Shown here in pieces: positions 48,922-57,659 of a stretch of DNA of 64,000 nucleotides (the stretch's first letter is position 1; every line of letters starts with the position of its first letter). This DNA comes from Microbacterium sp. cf046. GTDB taxonomy: Bacteria; Actinomycetota; Actinomycetes; Actinomycetales; Microbacteriaceae. The stretch lies in NCBI RefSeq assembly GCF_900114345.1, contig NZ_FOZJ01000003.1, positions 620,001 through 684,000 of the forward strand, given 5' to 3'. The notes beneath the pieces were generated by a model. The model was not told the origin of the DNA and ran no database searches. It worked only from the letters and a program-made list of their open reading frames with translations. Both the position numbers and the translations under genes were made by a program.

Positions 48922-50172
48922 ATGAAGGTGAACAGGAAGAGCGCGATCGGAGTCGGCGCGCTCATCGCCGGAAGCATGATCCTGCTCGGCGGCTGCGCTG
49001 CCGGCGGCAGCGGAGACAGCGGAGACAGCGGTGACAGCGGTGACACGACGCCCATCACCATATGGGTCGACATCGAGCGCAAGCCCGCGCTTGAGCCGGT
49101 TGCGAAGTCCTTCACGGAGGACACCGGCATCGAGGTCAAGCTCGTGACCAAGGACTTCGCGACCGTCGACCAGGACTTCATCAGCCAGGTTCCGACCGGC
49201 AAGGGCCCCGACATCATCGTCAGCCCCCACGACAAGCTCGGCGCGTACGTGGCCGCGGGTGTCGTGGCACCCCTCGAACTGGGCGATGTCGCCGACGGCT
49301 TCGCTGAGGCGTCGATCCAGGCCATGACATACGACGGCCAGACGTACGGCGTGCCGTACTCGATCGAGAACGTGGCGCTCGTGCGCAACACCGATCTGGT
49401 CGCAGAGCCGGCAACGACGTTCGACGAGGTCATCGCGAACGGCACCGCCGCCGGCACCGAGTACCCGTTCCTCGTCGGCCTGTCGCCGGAGCAGGGTGAC
49501 CCGTACCACCTGTACCCGCTGCAGACCTCGTTCGGCTCGCAGGTGTTCGCGCAGAACGCCGACGGCAGCTACGACGCCTCCCAGCTCGTCCTGGGCGACG
49601 CGGCCGGCCAAGCGTTCGCCACCTGGCTCGCCACGCAGGGTGCCACCGGCACGGGCGTCATCAATGCGAACATCGACGGTGACAAGGCGCGCGAGTTCTT
49701 CCTCGCCGGGCAGTCCCCGTACTACCTGACCGGACCGTGGAACATCCCCGCGATCTCCGAGGCCGGCATCAACTACGCCGTCGACCCGCTCCCGAGCGCC
49801 GGCGGCCAGGAAGCGCGTCCGTTCGTGGGCGTCAACGGCTTCTTCCTCTCGAGCAAGTCGACCAACGCGCTGGCGGCGACGAACTTCATCGTCAACTACC
49901 TCAGCACTGAGGACGCTCAGCTCGCGCTGTACGAAGTCGGCGGTCGTCCGCCGGCGCTGATCGCGGCGTACGAGACGGCTGCTGAGTCCGACCCCGATGT
50001 TCTTGCCTTCGGTGCGATCGGCCAGAAGGGCGCTCCGATGCCCTCCATCCCCGAGATGGGCGCGGTGTGGTCCGACTGGGGCAACGCCGAGCTCCAGATC
50101 ATCAAGGGCGAGGGCGGCGACCCGGTGACCGTTTGGGATACCGCCGCGACCAACATTCAGGGCAAGATCTGA
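48922..50172 (+). CDS. malE: Maltose/maltodextrin ABC transporter substrate-binding lipoprotein
   Basis: 416 residues. Signal peptide with lipobox LLGGC, then a flexible linker of four SGD repeats (codons 49009-49044), then a family-1 solute-binding fold: TPITIWVDIERKPALEPVAKSFTEDTGIEVKLV, GPDIIVSPHDKLGAYVAAGVVAPLE, YGVPYSIENVALVRNTDLV and SPYYLTGPWNIPAISEAG. This matches MalE-type maltodextrin binders. RBS GAGAGAGG (48907-48914) before the ATG at 48922. A strong terminator follows the gene, so it is expected to be made in excess over the permeases, usual for binding proteins. Confidence 0.93.
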   Translation: MKVNRKSAIGVGALIAGSMILLGGCAAGGSGDSGDSGDSGDTTPITIWVDIERKPALEPVAKSFTEDTGIEVKLVTKDFATVDQDFISQVPTGKGPDIIVSPHDKLGAYVAAGVVAPLELGDVADGFAEASIQAMTYDGQTYGVPYSIENVALVRNTDLVAEPATTFDEVIANGTAAGTEYPFLVGLSPEQGDPYHLYPLQTSFGSQVFAQNADGSYDASQLVLGDAAGQAFATWLATQGATGTGVINANIDGDKAREFFLAGQSPYYLTGPWNIPAISEAGINYAVDPLPSAGGQEARPFVGVNGFFLSSKSTNALAATNFIVNYLSTEDAQLALYEVGGRPPALIAAYETAAESDPDVLAFGAIGQKGAPMPSIPEMGAVWSDWGNAELQIIKGEGGDPVTVWDTAATNIQGKI

Positions 50173-50187
50173 GGCCCAGTAGTACAT

Positions 50188-50223
50188 CAGGTGGGTGGGG
50201 CTGTCCGCGGCCCCACCCACCTG
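50188..50223 (+). terminator. Strong hairpin between malE and malF
   Basis: CAGGTGGGTGGGGC (50188-50201) pairs perfectly over 14 bp with GCCCCACCCACCTG (50210-50223), loop TGTCCGCG, then TCTAAT. Likely a partial terminator or a 3'-end stabiliser that raises malE over malF/malG. Confidence 0.75.
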
Positions 50224-50265
50224 TCTAATCTGTAGCCAGACACTGCGATGAAGGAGCGTCCCTCG

Positions 50266-51864
50266 ATGGCCGACGTGAAGCAGAACGCGCCCAAGACAGC
50301 GGCGAAAACGTCCACCTGGGGCGACGATCCGTTCCACAAGCCGAGCAAGCGACTGACCTCCGGGGGTCTGCTCGCGCTCATCGTGAAGGTCGTCCTTCTC
50401 GCCATCATCGACGCGCTCGCCGTGTTCGGCGTATGGGTGCTGATCGGCAAGGGCGACTGGGTCGCCGCCATCATCCTGGCGGTCGTCGTGGCCGGAGTGA
50501 ACTACGTCTACCTCCGCCCGGGCCTCCTGCCCGGGAAATACCTGACGCCCGGCCTGGCATTCCTGGCCGTCTTCCAGGTCTTCGTGATCATCTACACGGG
50601 CTTCATCGCGTTCACGAATGCGGGAGACGCGCACAACAGCACCAAAGAAGACGCGATCGCCCAGATCATCCGCACGTCGCAGGACCGCGTCCCGGATTCG
50701 CCGGAGTACACCGTGCAGGTCCTCAAGCAGGGCGACCAGTTCGGCCTGCTCGTGGCCGAGCCCGGCGGCGATCTGTCGTTCGGCACCAGTGAGCAGCCCC
50801 TCGAAGCGGTCGACGGCCCGCCGGACGGGTGGAACGAGCTCAATCTCAGCCAGGTCATCCGCTTCCAGGATGAGGTGCTGGCGGTCAACGTCCCGATCTC
50901 GGACGACATCAACGACGGAACGCTGCGCACGTCGGACGGCCAGAAGGCCTACGTGTACGTGTCGAGCCTCGTCTATGACGAGTCGGCCGACACCTTCACC
51001 GACGCGGAATCCGGACAGGTGTACGTCGACGACGGCGAGGGCAACTTCCGAGCGGAGGACGGAACGACGTTGACGCCCGGCTGGCGCGTCGCGATCGGGT
51101 GGGACAACTTCGCGTTCGCCTTCACGAACGAGCAGATCCGCGATCCGCTCATCCGCGTGACCATCTGGACGTTCGTCTTCGCGGCCCTGTCGACTCTGGT
51201 CTGCTTCGCCCTGGGTCTGTTCCTCGCGATCGTGTTGAACCATCCGACGCTTCGCGGCAAGAAGATCTACCGCATCCTGGTCATCCTCCCGTATGCATTC
51301 CCCGCGTACCTGACCGGCCTCGTCTGGGCGGGCATGCTGAATCAGGAGTTCGGATTCATCAACCAGGTGCTCCTCGGTGGAGCGCAGATACCTTGGCTGG
51401 CCGATCCGTGGCTCGCGAGACTCAGCGTGATCTTCGTGAACATGTGGCTCGGCTACGGGTACATGTTCCTGGTCTGCACCGGCGCGCTCCAATCGCTGCC
51501 CGATGACATCATCGAGGCGGGAAAGATGGATGGCGCGGGAGCATGGCGCATCTTCCGATCCGTCAAGCTGCCACTCCTGTTCGTGGCCGTCGCGCCGTTG
51601 CTGATCGCGACGTTCGCGTACAACTTCAACAACTTCGGCGTGATCTACATGCTCACGCGAGGCAATCCGCGGTTCACCGACACGACACTCGACATCGGCG
51701 CCACCGACATCATGATCACGATGGTGTACAAGGTCGCCTTCGGCGGCGGGGGCGGTCGAGACCTGGGTCTCGCGTCGGCACTGTCGATCCTGATCTTCAT
51801 CATCGTGACGATCGTCGCGGTGGTCAGCTTCCGGCAGACCAAGGCACTGGAGGATCTGAACTGA
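50266..51864 (+). CDS. malF: Maltodextrin ABC transporter permease MalF
   Basis: 532 residues. Two N-terminal helix pairs (about residues 35-75 and 88-115), then a long extracytoplasmic P2-like domain (about 118-290; NSTKEDAIAQIIRTSQDRVPDS...GQVYVDDGEGNF) as in E. coli MalF, and six core helices with the EAA loop EAGKMDGAGAWRIFRSVKLPLL that contacts the ATPase. Start at ATG 50266, preceded by AAGGAG (50251-50256); an ATG at 50248 overlaps that RBS and is rejected. One base overlaps malG. Confidence 0.94.
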   Translation: MADVKQNAPKTAAKTSTWGDDPFHKPSKRLTSGGLLALIVKVVLLAIIDALAVFGVWVLIGKGDWVAAIILAVVVAGVNYVYLRPGLLPGKYLTPGLAFLAVFQVFVIIYTGFIAFTNAGDAHNSTKEDAIAQIIRTSQDRVPDSPEYTVQVLKQGDQFGLLVAEPGGDLSFGTSEQPLEAVDGPPDGWNELNLSQVIRFQDEVLAVNVPISDDINDGTLRTSDGQKAYVYVSSLVYDESADTFTDAESGQVYVDDGEGNFRAEDGTTLTPGWRVAIGWDNFAFAFTNEQIRDPLIRVTIWTFVFAALSTLVCFALGLFLAIVLNHPTLRGKKIYRILVILPYAFPAYLTGLVWAGMLNQEFGFINQVLLGGAQIPWLADPWLARLSVIFVNMWLGYGYMFLVCTGALQSLPDDIIEAGKMDGAGAWRIFRSVKLPLLFVAVAPLLIATFAYNFNNFGVIYMLTRGNPRFTDTTLDIGATDIMITMVYKVAFGGGGGRDLGLASALSILIFIIVTIVAVVSFRQTKALEDLN

Positions 51865-52877
51865 TGACCGAGAACGAGACCGGCTCCGCCGGCACACGCA
51901 GGGATCGCAGCTCCAGCTCTCGTGGGCCAGTCGCGCCTGTGGGCCTGGTCGGAATCGAGGAGGGCGAGATCTTCGGACAGGCCCTCGATGAGCCCCGATC
52001 GGTCATCCCGCCCCGCCGGCGACAGTCCTTCAGGCACTGGTTCGTCGATAAGGGCTGGCGCCACATCGTGGCGTGGGCGGCCATCGTGTTCGCAGTGTTC
52101 CCCCTGCTGTACGTCCTGTCGGTGTCGTTCAACCCGATCGGAACGCTCACCGGATCGAACCAGCTGTTCCGTGCCTTCTCCCTCGACAACTACACGAACC
52201 TGCTCACGAATCCCGACGTGCCCTACCCGCGCTGGTACGCGAACTCGCTGCTGATCGCGATCGTGACGAGTGTGTTCACCGTGCTGCTGTGCGCGATGGG
52301 CGCTTACGCGTTCTCGCGGATGCGATTCAAGGGCCGTCGTTTCGGGCTCATGTCGTTGCTCGTGCTGCAGATGTTCCCGCAGCTCCTGGCGATCACCGCC
52401 ATCTTCCTGCTCATGATCCAGATCAGCGACGTGTTCCCGGCGATCGGCCTCGGCACCCACGCCGGTCTGATCATGATCTACCTCGGCGGCGCGCTCGGCG
52501 TGCAGACGTTCCTCATGTACGGGTTCTTCAACACCGTGCCGACGGCTATCGACGAGGCCGCCAAGATCGATGGGGCGGGTCACGCGCGTGTGTTCTTCAC
52601 GATCATGCTGCCGCTGGTCGTGCCGATCCTGGTCGTCATCGGCCTGTTGACCTTCATCGGAATCATCGGCGAGTTCGCGATCGCAAGCGTGATCCTGACT
52701 GACCCGAACCAGCAGACGGTCGCCGTTGGACTGTTCCAGCTGGTGTCGGGCTTCCAGTCGCAGAACTGGGGCATCTTCTGCGCCGGTGCGGTGCTGGCCG
52801 CCCTTCCGGTGATGGTCTTCTTCCTGGTGTCGCAGCGCTACATCTCAGGTGGCCTGGTCTCGGGCAGCGTCAAGTAG
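51864..52877 (+). CDS. malG: Maltodextrin ABC transporter permease MalG
   Basis: 337 residues. A hydrophilic, Ser/Arg-rich N-terminus of about 65 residues precedes six helices. The EAA motif reads DEAAKIDGAGHARVFFTIMLPLVVP, and the MalG-type ending SQRYISGGLVSGSVK is exact. Pairs with MalF. No MalK-type ATPase is encoded here; a shared ATPase (MsiK-like) elsewhere is normal in Actinobacteria. ATG overlaps the malF stop by one base. Confidence 0.94.
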   Translation: MTENETGSAGTRRDRSSSSRGPVAPVGLVGIEEGEIFGQALDEPRSVIPPRRRQSFRHWFVDKGWRHIVAWAAIVFAVFPLLYVLSVSFNPIGTLTGSNQLFRAFSLDNYTNLLTNPDVPYPRWYANSLLIAIVTSVFTVLLCAMGAYAFSRMRFKGRRFGLMSLLVLQMFPQLLAITAIFLLMIQISDVFPAIGLGTHAGLIMIYLGGALGVQTFLMYGFFNTVPTAIDEAAKIDGAGHARVFFTIMLPLVVPILVVIGLLTFIGIIGEFAIASVILTDPNQQTVAVGLFQLVSGFQSQNWGIFCAGAVLAALPVMVFFLVSQRYISGGLVSGSVK

Positions 52878-52902
52878 AACGGCTGCCGGGGCGGCATCCG
52901 TT
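52878..52902 (+). terminator. Weak hairpin after malG
   Basis: AACGGCTGCC (52878-52887) pairs with GGCATCCGTT (52893-52902) with one mismatch, loop GGGGC. It directly follows the malG stop; no clear T-run. Confidence 0.45.
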
Positions 52903-52936
52903 CTGCACAACTGAACAACAATCCGAGGGCTCTGCC

Positions 52937-52996
52937 ATGGCGACCGGCCGTGCAACCACGTCGATTCTTCGGCGGCGTTGCCGCCTGCCCGCATGA
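52937..52996 (+). CDS. Possible 19-aa leader peptide before the GH13 gene
   Basis: ATG at 52937, GAGGG 7 nt upstream, 19 codons (MATGRATTSILRRRCRLPA), TGA at 52994-52996, 12 nt before the amylase ATG. It could act by translational coupling. Short ORFs like this arise easily by chance. Confidence 0.25.
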   Translation: MATGRATTSILRRRCRLPA

Positions 52997-53008
52997 AAGG
53001 CCCATCGT

Positions 53009-54892
53009 ATGGAACTCCCGATCCCGCACCACGACGGTTCGCCGCTGCACGTCGACAACCTCAGTCCGACGCTCGGGGAGACGGTCCGGGTACGGGTCCG
53101 CGTGCCCGCGGACTACGGTCCCCTTGTCGCAGTGCGGACGCGCTCGAACCCCGACCATGAGCCCGCCTGGACGGATGCCGCCCTCATCGGCTCCGCCGAC
53201 GGGTGGGACTGGTGGGAGGCGGATGTCGTCGTCGGCAATCCGCGTCACGGCTACCGGTGGCTGTTCCAGCACGAGGACGGCCGGGTGCATTGGCTGAACC
53301 AGTCGGGGCTGCACACCCTCGAGACGCTGGATGCCGAGGACTTCGCGCTGGTCGCCTCTCCGCCGCCCCCCGAGTGGATGTACGACGCGGTCATGTACCA
53401 GGTGTTCCCCGACCGATTCGCGAGGTCGGCTCAGGCTGACGAGCACGAGACACCCGACTGGGCGATCCCGGCGGCGTGGGATGACCCGGTCGACACGGTC
53501 GCGCCCGGGCGATCGCAGCAGTTCTACGGGGGAGACCTGGACGGGCTCACCGGCAAGCTCGACCACCTGGTCGAGCTCGGGGTCAATCTGCTGTACCTGA
53601 CTCCGGTGTTCCCTGCCGCCTCGAACCATCGCTACGACGCCTCCAGCTTCCTGTCGGTCGATCCGCTTCTGGGCGGCGATGAGGCGTACATCCGGCTCAT
53701 CGAGGCGGCGCATGAGCGCGGCATCCGCATCATCGGCGATCTGACGAGCAACCATTCGGGGGATCGCCACGAGTGGTTCCTGTCCGCACTGGGCAACCCC
53801 GCTGCGCCGGCGGAGGAGTTCTACTACTTCACGGACGAGGGCAACACCGAGTACGTCTCGTGGCTCGGCTACCCGACGCTGCCGAAGTTCAACTGGGCAT
53901 CGGAGAAGCTGCGTGAGCGCTTCATCGACGGGCCCGACTCCGTCGTCGCGAAGTGGCTGAAACCGCCCTACAGCACGGACGGGTGGCGCATCGATGTGGC
54001 GAACATGACCGGGCGCCTCGGCGAGGTCGACCTGAACGCCGAGGTGCGTCAGCTGCTGCGCCGGACCATGATCGACATCAATCCCGAGACGATCCTGCTC
54101 GGCGAGTCGACGAACGATGCGGTGAGCGACCTGCAGGGGGACGGCTGGCACGGCGCGATGACCTACCCGTCGTTCACCCGCCCGTTGTGGGGATGGCTGA
54201 GCGAGCCCGTCGCCACCCGCTACGTGAGCGCGGAGGGCGAGGAGGTGACCGATCCCTGGTTCTTCGGCCAGCCGATCGGCGGCATCCCTCGCTACACGGC
54301 GGCCCAGTTCGTAGCGGCGGTCACGCGGTTCACGGCCGGCATCCCCTGGCGCGTCCGGCTCGGCAACATGCAGCCGCTTGACACGCACGACACGGCCCGC
54401 TTCGCAACGCATGCCGCACCCGGCAGCATCCCGCTGGCGGTCGGGCTCTCGATGACCCTCCCGGGACTGCCGGTCGTCTTTGCGGGCGACGAGTACGGCG
54501 TCATCGGCGTGGACGGCGAGGCGAGTCGCACACCCATGCCGTGGGGGAGTGAGAGCGAGCCCGAGGTCGCCGCCCGCCTTGCGCTGTACCGCGACCTCAT
54601 CCGGCTGCGGCGCGACCACCCGGTGCTCGGCACCGGCGGTCTGCGATGGGTGCACGTCGACGACGACACGGTGATCTTCGTCCGCGAATCGGCGGAGGAA
54701 TCGATCCTCGTGCTCGCGTCGAGCGGCGACGTCGATGTCGAGCTCGCATCGATCAGCGTGCCGCGCGCCGCGGACGCGGTCGACCTGTACGGGGATGCGA
54801 CCCTGGCGACGGCATCCGATGGGTCCGTCCTGATCACGGCGGACGGCCCGGTGTTCGCAGCGTGGGCGCTGCCCGGCGTCGTCCTGCCGTGA
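53009..54892 (+). CDS. Glycoside hydrolase family 13 (neopullulanase/maltogenic amylase type)
   Basis: 627 residues. An N-terminal beta domain (1-115, typical of cyclomaltodextrinase/neopullulanase) precedes the (beta/alpha)8 barrel. Catalytic residues: nucleophile Asp329 in DGWRIDVANM, acid Glu366 in ILLGESTND, stabiliser Asp461 in LDTHDTARF; conserved region I is GDLTSNHSGD. A C-terminal beta domain ends the protein. No signal peptide, so it works on maltodextrins imported by MalEFG. RBS AAAGG before the ATG. The stop overlaps the next gene by 4 nt. Confidence 0.93.
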   Translation: MELPIPHHDGSPLHVDNLSPTLGETVRVRVRVPADYGPLVAVRTRSNPDHEPAWTDAALIGSADGWDWWEADVVVGNPRHGYRWLFQHEDGRVHWLNQSGLHTLETLDAEDFALVASPPPPEWMYDAVMYQVFPDRFARSAQADEHETPDWAIPAAWDDPVDTVAPGRSQQFYGGDLDGLTGKLDHLVELGVNLLYLTPVFPAASNHRYDASSFLSVDPLLGGDEAYIRLIEAAHERGIRIIGDLTSNHSGDRHEWFLSALGNPAAPAEEFYYFTDEGNTEYVSWLGYPTLPKFNWASEKLRERFIDGPDSVVAKWLKPPYSTDGWRIDVANMTGRLGEVDLNAEVRQLLRRTMIDINPETILLGESTNDAVSDLQGDGWHGAMTYPSFTRPLWGWLSEPVATRYVSAEGEEVTDPWFFGQPIGGIPRYTAAQFVAAVTRFTAGIPWRVRLGNMQPLDTHDTARFATHAAPGSIPLAVGLSMTLPGLPVVFAGDEYGVIGVDGEASRTPMPWGSESEPEVAARLALYRDLIRLRRDHPVLGTGGLRWVHVDDDTVIFVRESAEESILVLASSGDVDVELASISVPRAADAVDLYGDATLATASDGSVLITADGPVFAAWALPGVVLP

Positions 54893-55680
54893 GCGCGGAA
54901 CGGTTCGAGGCGCTCACCGCAGGTCTCGCGAACGGGGTGCGTGCGCGGGATGGCGTGTTCGGGCTCGTACTGCTCGGTTCGGCATCCGACAGCGGCGCAC
55001 TGCGACGAGACGAGTGGTCGGATCACGACTTCTTCGCGCTGATCGATCCCGGCCGGGGTGTGGGCGTGCGCCCCGACCTGTCGTGGCTGCCGGATCAGGA
55101 TCGGCTCGTGCTGACCGCACGCGAGGGGGAGATCGGCTTCGTCGCGGTGTACGACGACGGGCACGTCTTCGAGTTCGCGTTCTCCGAGGTGGACGAACTG
55201 GCCGGTGCGATGGCGGGCGATGCCACCGTGGTGCTGGACGATTCGGTCGGCTCGGTGGCGGCGCTCATCGCGAATGCCCACGCCACCGCCGCGGCATCCG
55301 ACCGCTTCGATCCCGCGAACGACGTGCGTCTCGTCCTCGTCAAGCTGCTGATCGGGGTCGGGCGGGTACGGCGCGGCGAGCGGCTCAACGGCGGGCAGTT
55401 CATCCGCACCTGGGCGGTGCAGCACCTCGTGCGGGCGATCCGCGGTCGCTACGCGGATCGGTCCACGACCTTGCGCGACGTGATCGACCCGATGCGTCGG
55501 TTCGAGACGGACTTCCCGGAGTGGGGTGCGCGGATCGCGGAGCTGCTGGAGCGTCCCGCGGAGGACGCCGCGTGCGGACTCCTGCAGCTCACGCGCGAAG
55601 TGTTCGAGCCGGGCTGGAGCGATTTCCCGTCGCGTGCCGCGGACGCCGTCGCGGCAAGGCTGGGCTGGCGTTGCGGCTGA
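54889..55680 (+). CDS. Nucleotidyltransferase-fold protein
   Basis: 263 residues. The pol-beta/aminoglycoside-adenylyltransferase signature is LVLLGSASDSGALRRDEWSDHDFFALID (GS...SD.D). The remainder is helical (VKLLIGVGRVRRGERLNGGQFIRTWAVQHLVRAI), as in the AadE/ANT(6) and YehU-like groups. GTG overlaps the amylase stop by 4 nt, so it is the last gene of the mal unit although no sugar role is evident. Could modify a small molecule or be an antitoxin-like enzyme; no toxin partner adjoins. Confidence 0.82.
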   Translation: MSAERFEALTAGLANGVRARDGVFGLVLLGSASDSGALRRDEWSDHDFFALIDPGRGVGVRPDLSWLPDQDRLVLTAREGEIGFVAVYDDGHVFEFAFSEVDELAGAMAGDATVVLDDSVGSVAALIANAHATAAASDRFDPANDVRLVLVKLLIGVGRVRRGERLNGGQFIRTWAVQHLVRAIRGRYADRSTTLRDVIDPMRRFETDFPEWGARIAELLERPAEDAACGLLQLTREVFEPGWSDFPSRAADAVAARLGWRCG

Positions 55681-55807
55681 TTCTCCACAGGTGGTGACAC
55701 CGGGTTGCGGCATCCCTCCGCGATCCGCTCGGGCTGCAGGAGCCGTCGAGCGCTGCGTCGTGATCCGCGGCCGACGCGCCGAGGGTCCGCAGGAGTCGGG
55801 TTCTTCG

Positions 55808-55833
55808 TAGACTGAGCGAAGACGCGAGGAGGT
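55808..55833 (+). promoter_or_regulatory. Promoter and RBS of the FBP-domain gene
   Basis: TAGACT at 55808-55813 and a strong GAGGAGGT (55826-55833) before the ATG at 55837; the leader is only about 17 nt. Confidence 0.6.
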
Positions 55834-55836
55834 CCG

Positions 55837-56337
55837 ATGCGCCAGCTGTCCGAAGACGACATCCGCGGGGCGTTCGCCAACGCGAGCGACGACGAGCTGC
55901 GGCTCCTGACATTCCCACCGGATCTGGTCCTGACCGACTGGGATCATCTGGATTTCCTGGCGTGGCGTGATCAGCACTCGAAGGGCCGTGGCTATCTCGT
56001 CGCAGAGCTGGGCAACCGGCCCATCGGCGTCGTGCTGCGCTCGTCGGAGGGCAGCTCGCGGGCGAGCTCGGCGCTGTGCAATGTCTGTCACACGATGCAG
56101 CCGGCCGATCAGGTCTCGCTGTTCTCCGCCCGCAAGGCGGGGGATGCCGGTCTTCGCGGCGACACCGTGGGCACGTACCTGTGCACCGACCTGTCATGTC
56201 ACGAGAACGTGCGCCTCGCCGCACCGCTCGCCCCGAACGAGGTCCGCGCGAGCGTGGACGCGCGGATCGACGGAACACGGCAGAGGGCAGAGGCCTTCAT
56301 CGAGAGAGTGCTCGAATCAGCGAGGGCGGAAGCATGA
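55837..56337 (+). CDS. FBP domain protein (EF-G-binding-protein-type zinc finger)
   Basis: 166 residues. The C-terminal treble-clef zinc site of fusidic-acid-resistance FusB-like proteins is seen as LCNVCHTMQPADQVSLF and the pair YLCTDLSCHENVRLA (four Cys/His ligands). In Staphylococcus FusB this element grips EF-G; actinobacterial FBP proteins lack the N-terminal half, and their target is presumed to be the ribosome or EF-G. Stop overlaps the PfkB gene by 4 nt, an unexpected pairing. Confidence 0.87.
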   Translation: MRQLSEDDIRGAFANASDDELRLLTFPPDLVLTDWDHLDFLAWRDQHSKGRGYLVAELGNRPIGVVLRSSEGSSRASSALCNVCHTMQPADQVSLFSARKAGDAGLRGDTVGTYLCTDLSCHENVRLAAPLAPNEVRASVDARIDGTRQRAEAFIERVLESARAEA

Positions 56338-57251
56338 GCGGTCGGATTGTGGTCATCGGCGATGCGCTGATCGACGAGTTGCGCGACGACACCGGGGTCC
56401 GCGAATTCGTGGGCGGTGCGGCGCTGAACGTGGCGGTGGGTCTCACGCGCCTGGGCGTTCCGACCACGCTGATCGCGATGGTCGGCGACGACGAGGCGGG
56501 GGCGCACATCAGGTCCTACCTCGCGGACTACGGCGTGGATCTGATCGCCACGCCGTCGGCGCTGGGCTCTTCGAGGGCCGTGAGCACCCGGAGCGCCGCG
56601 GGCGAACCGGTCTACGAGTTCAACGCCGCCGCGCAGGCGCGCGGGATCGTCTTCGGCGACGACGTGCGCGACGCGATCGCGGATGCCGACATCGTCGCGG
56701 TCAGCTGCTATCCGTTCGACAACGCCGAGCAGACCGAGCTGCTGGCGGCCGCACTCGAGGGGACGCCCGGCACCCTGGCGATCGATCCGAACCCGCGTTC
56801 CGGCATGATGTCGGACCTCGACGGATTCGTGCGAGGTTTCGAGACGCTCGCCGCCTGGGCGACGCTCGTCAAAGTCGGCGAGGACGACGCCGCCCTGCTG
56901 TACGGCGAGCCGCTCGACGCGCTGCGGGCGCGGCTTGTGGAGCTCGGGGTCGATGTGGTGCTCGCGACCCAGGGGTCGTCGGGCGCCACGATCGAGGCGG
57001 GCGACATCGTCGTGACCCGGCCGATCTCGAATCTGCCCGGTCGCATCGTCGACACGATGGGTGCCGGCGACGCGGCCTTCGCTGCGGCGGTCGCATCGCT
57101 GATGGACGGCGCAGAGAAGGACGAGGACGCCTGGGGTGAGGCGCTCGAGCGGGCGATGGACGTCGCCGCCGCGACCTGCCGCTTCGAGGGTGCGCTGCTG
57201 CGGCTGCCCGAGTCGCTCGCCGACCTCGACCTGGACCGCATCGGCACCTGA
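56334..57251 (+). CDS. PfkB family carbohydrate kinase
   Basis: 305 residues, ribokinase fold. Motif 1 GGAALNVAVGLTRLG and motif 2 DTMGAGDAAFAAAVAS (anion hole and catalytic Asp) are clear; the substrate lid YEFNAAAQARGIVF fits fructokinase/2-keto-3-deoxygluconate-type enzymes. Phosphorylates a sugar of unknown identity. Translated with the FBP protein (ATGA overlap). A tRNA-Tyr gene follows after 122 nt. Confidence 0.9.
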   Translation: MSGRIVVIGDALIDELRDDTGVREFVGGAALNVAVGLTRLGVPTTLIAMVGDDEAGAHIRSYLADYGVDLIATPSALGSSRAVSTRSAAGEPVYEFNAAAQARGIVFGDDVRDAIADADIVAVSCYPFDNAEQTELLAAALEGTPGTLAIDPNPRSGMMSDLDGFVRGFETLAAWATLVKVGEDDAALLYGEPLDALRARLVELGVDVVLATQGSSGATIEAGDIVVTRPISNLPGRIVDTMGAGDAAFAAAVASLMDGAEKDEDAWGEALERAMDVAAATCRFEGALLRLPESLADLDLDRIGT

Positions 57252-57318
57252 TCGGGGCATGCCCAGATCGACGATTCCCGGCATGCTGGCCGGATTTTCG
57301 TGGTGCGCGCCGGACGCG

Positions 57319-57324
57319 TAAGAT
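57319..57324 (+). promoter_or_regulatory. -10 box of the tRNA-Tyr gene
   Basis: TAAGAT, with a weak TTTCGT 17 nt upstream. It gives a 5' leader of about 45 nt before the mature tRNA. Confidence 0.5.
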
Positions 57325-57373
57325 GGGTGATCGCGCCTCCGCTCGACTGTACAAGCCGGTCGGGTGCGCGTCT

Positions 57374-57455
57374 GGCGAGTTACCCAAGCGGCCAAAGGGA
57401 TCTGACTGTAAATCAGCCGGCGTAGCCTTCGGGGGTTCGAATCCCTCACTCGCCA
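57374..57455 (+). tRNA. tRNA-Tyr (GTA anticodon)
   Basis: Acceptor GGCGAGT (57374-57380) pairs with ACTCGCC (57448-57454), discriminator A at 57455. Anticodon GTA at 57408-57410 within TGACTGTAAATCA. The long variable arm (CCGGCGTAGCCTTCGG) marks a class II tRNA, and GGGTTCGAATCCC is a standard T-arm. No CCA is encoded, so it is added after transcription. Monocistronic with a terminator right behind. Confidence 0.96.
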
Positions 57456-57460
57456 CGAAA

Positions 57461-57495
57461 CGACAGAAGCGCCCCCTCGTGGGGCGCTTCTGTCG
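57461..57495 (+). terminator. Terminator of the tRNA-Tyr gene
   Basis: CGACAGAAGCGCCCC (57461-57475) and GGGGCGCTTCTGTCG (57481-57495) form a perfect 15-bp stem around CTCGT, then TTCAT. It starts 6 nt after the tRNA. Confidence 0.85.
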
Positions 57496-57659
57496 TTCAT
57501 CGGCCCAGGGGATTCGAACAGCCGCGCGCAGCACGGCGCGTTGATCTGCCCAGCCGCTAGCACTCGCCTGGCGGGCTGGCAACCCCGCGCCCGATTCCAG
57601 CGCCCTCCACGACCGCGAGCGTACGATGGCCCGATTCGCACCGACGAAGGGACAGGACG

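Noticed and set aside
49009-49044. Four SGD codon repeats in malE as a phase-variable microsatellite
   Set aside because: The 9-bp units keep the frame whatever their number, and a flexible linker after a lipobox is ordinary.
48775-51897. 1040-codon open frame on the minus strand opposite malE-malF
   Set aside because: Arises from the G+C-rich third positions of the real genes; the translation is Arg/Asp/Glu/His-rich, has no domain and lies antisense to well-recognised MalE and MalF.
57323-57544. Short ORF spanning the tRNA-Tyr gene
   Set aside because: It reads through the tRNA and its terminator stem; the tRNA structure is certain.
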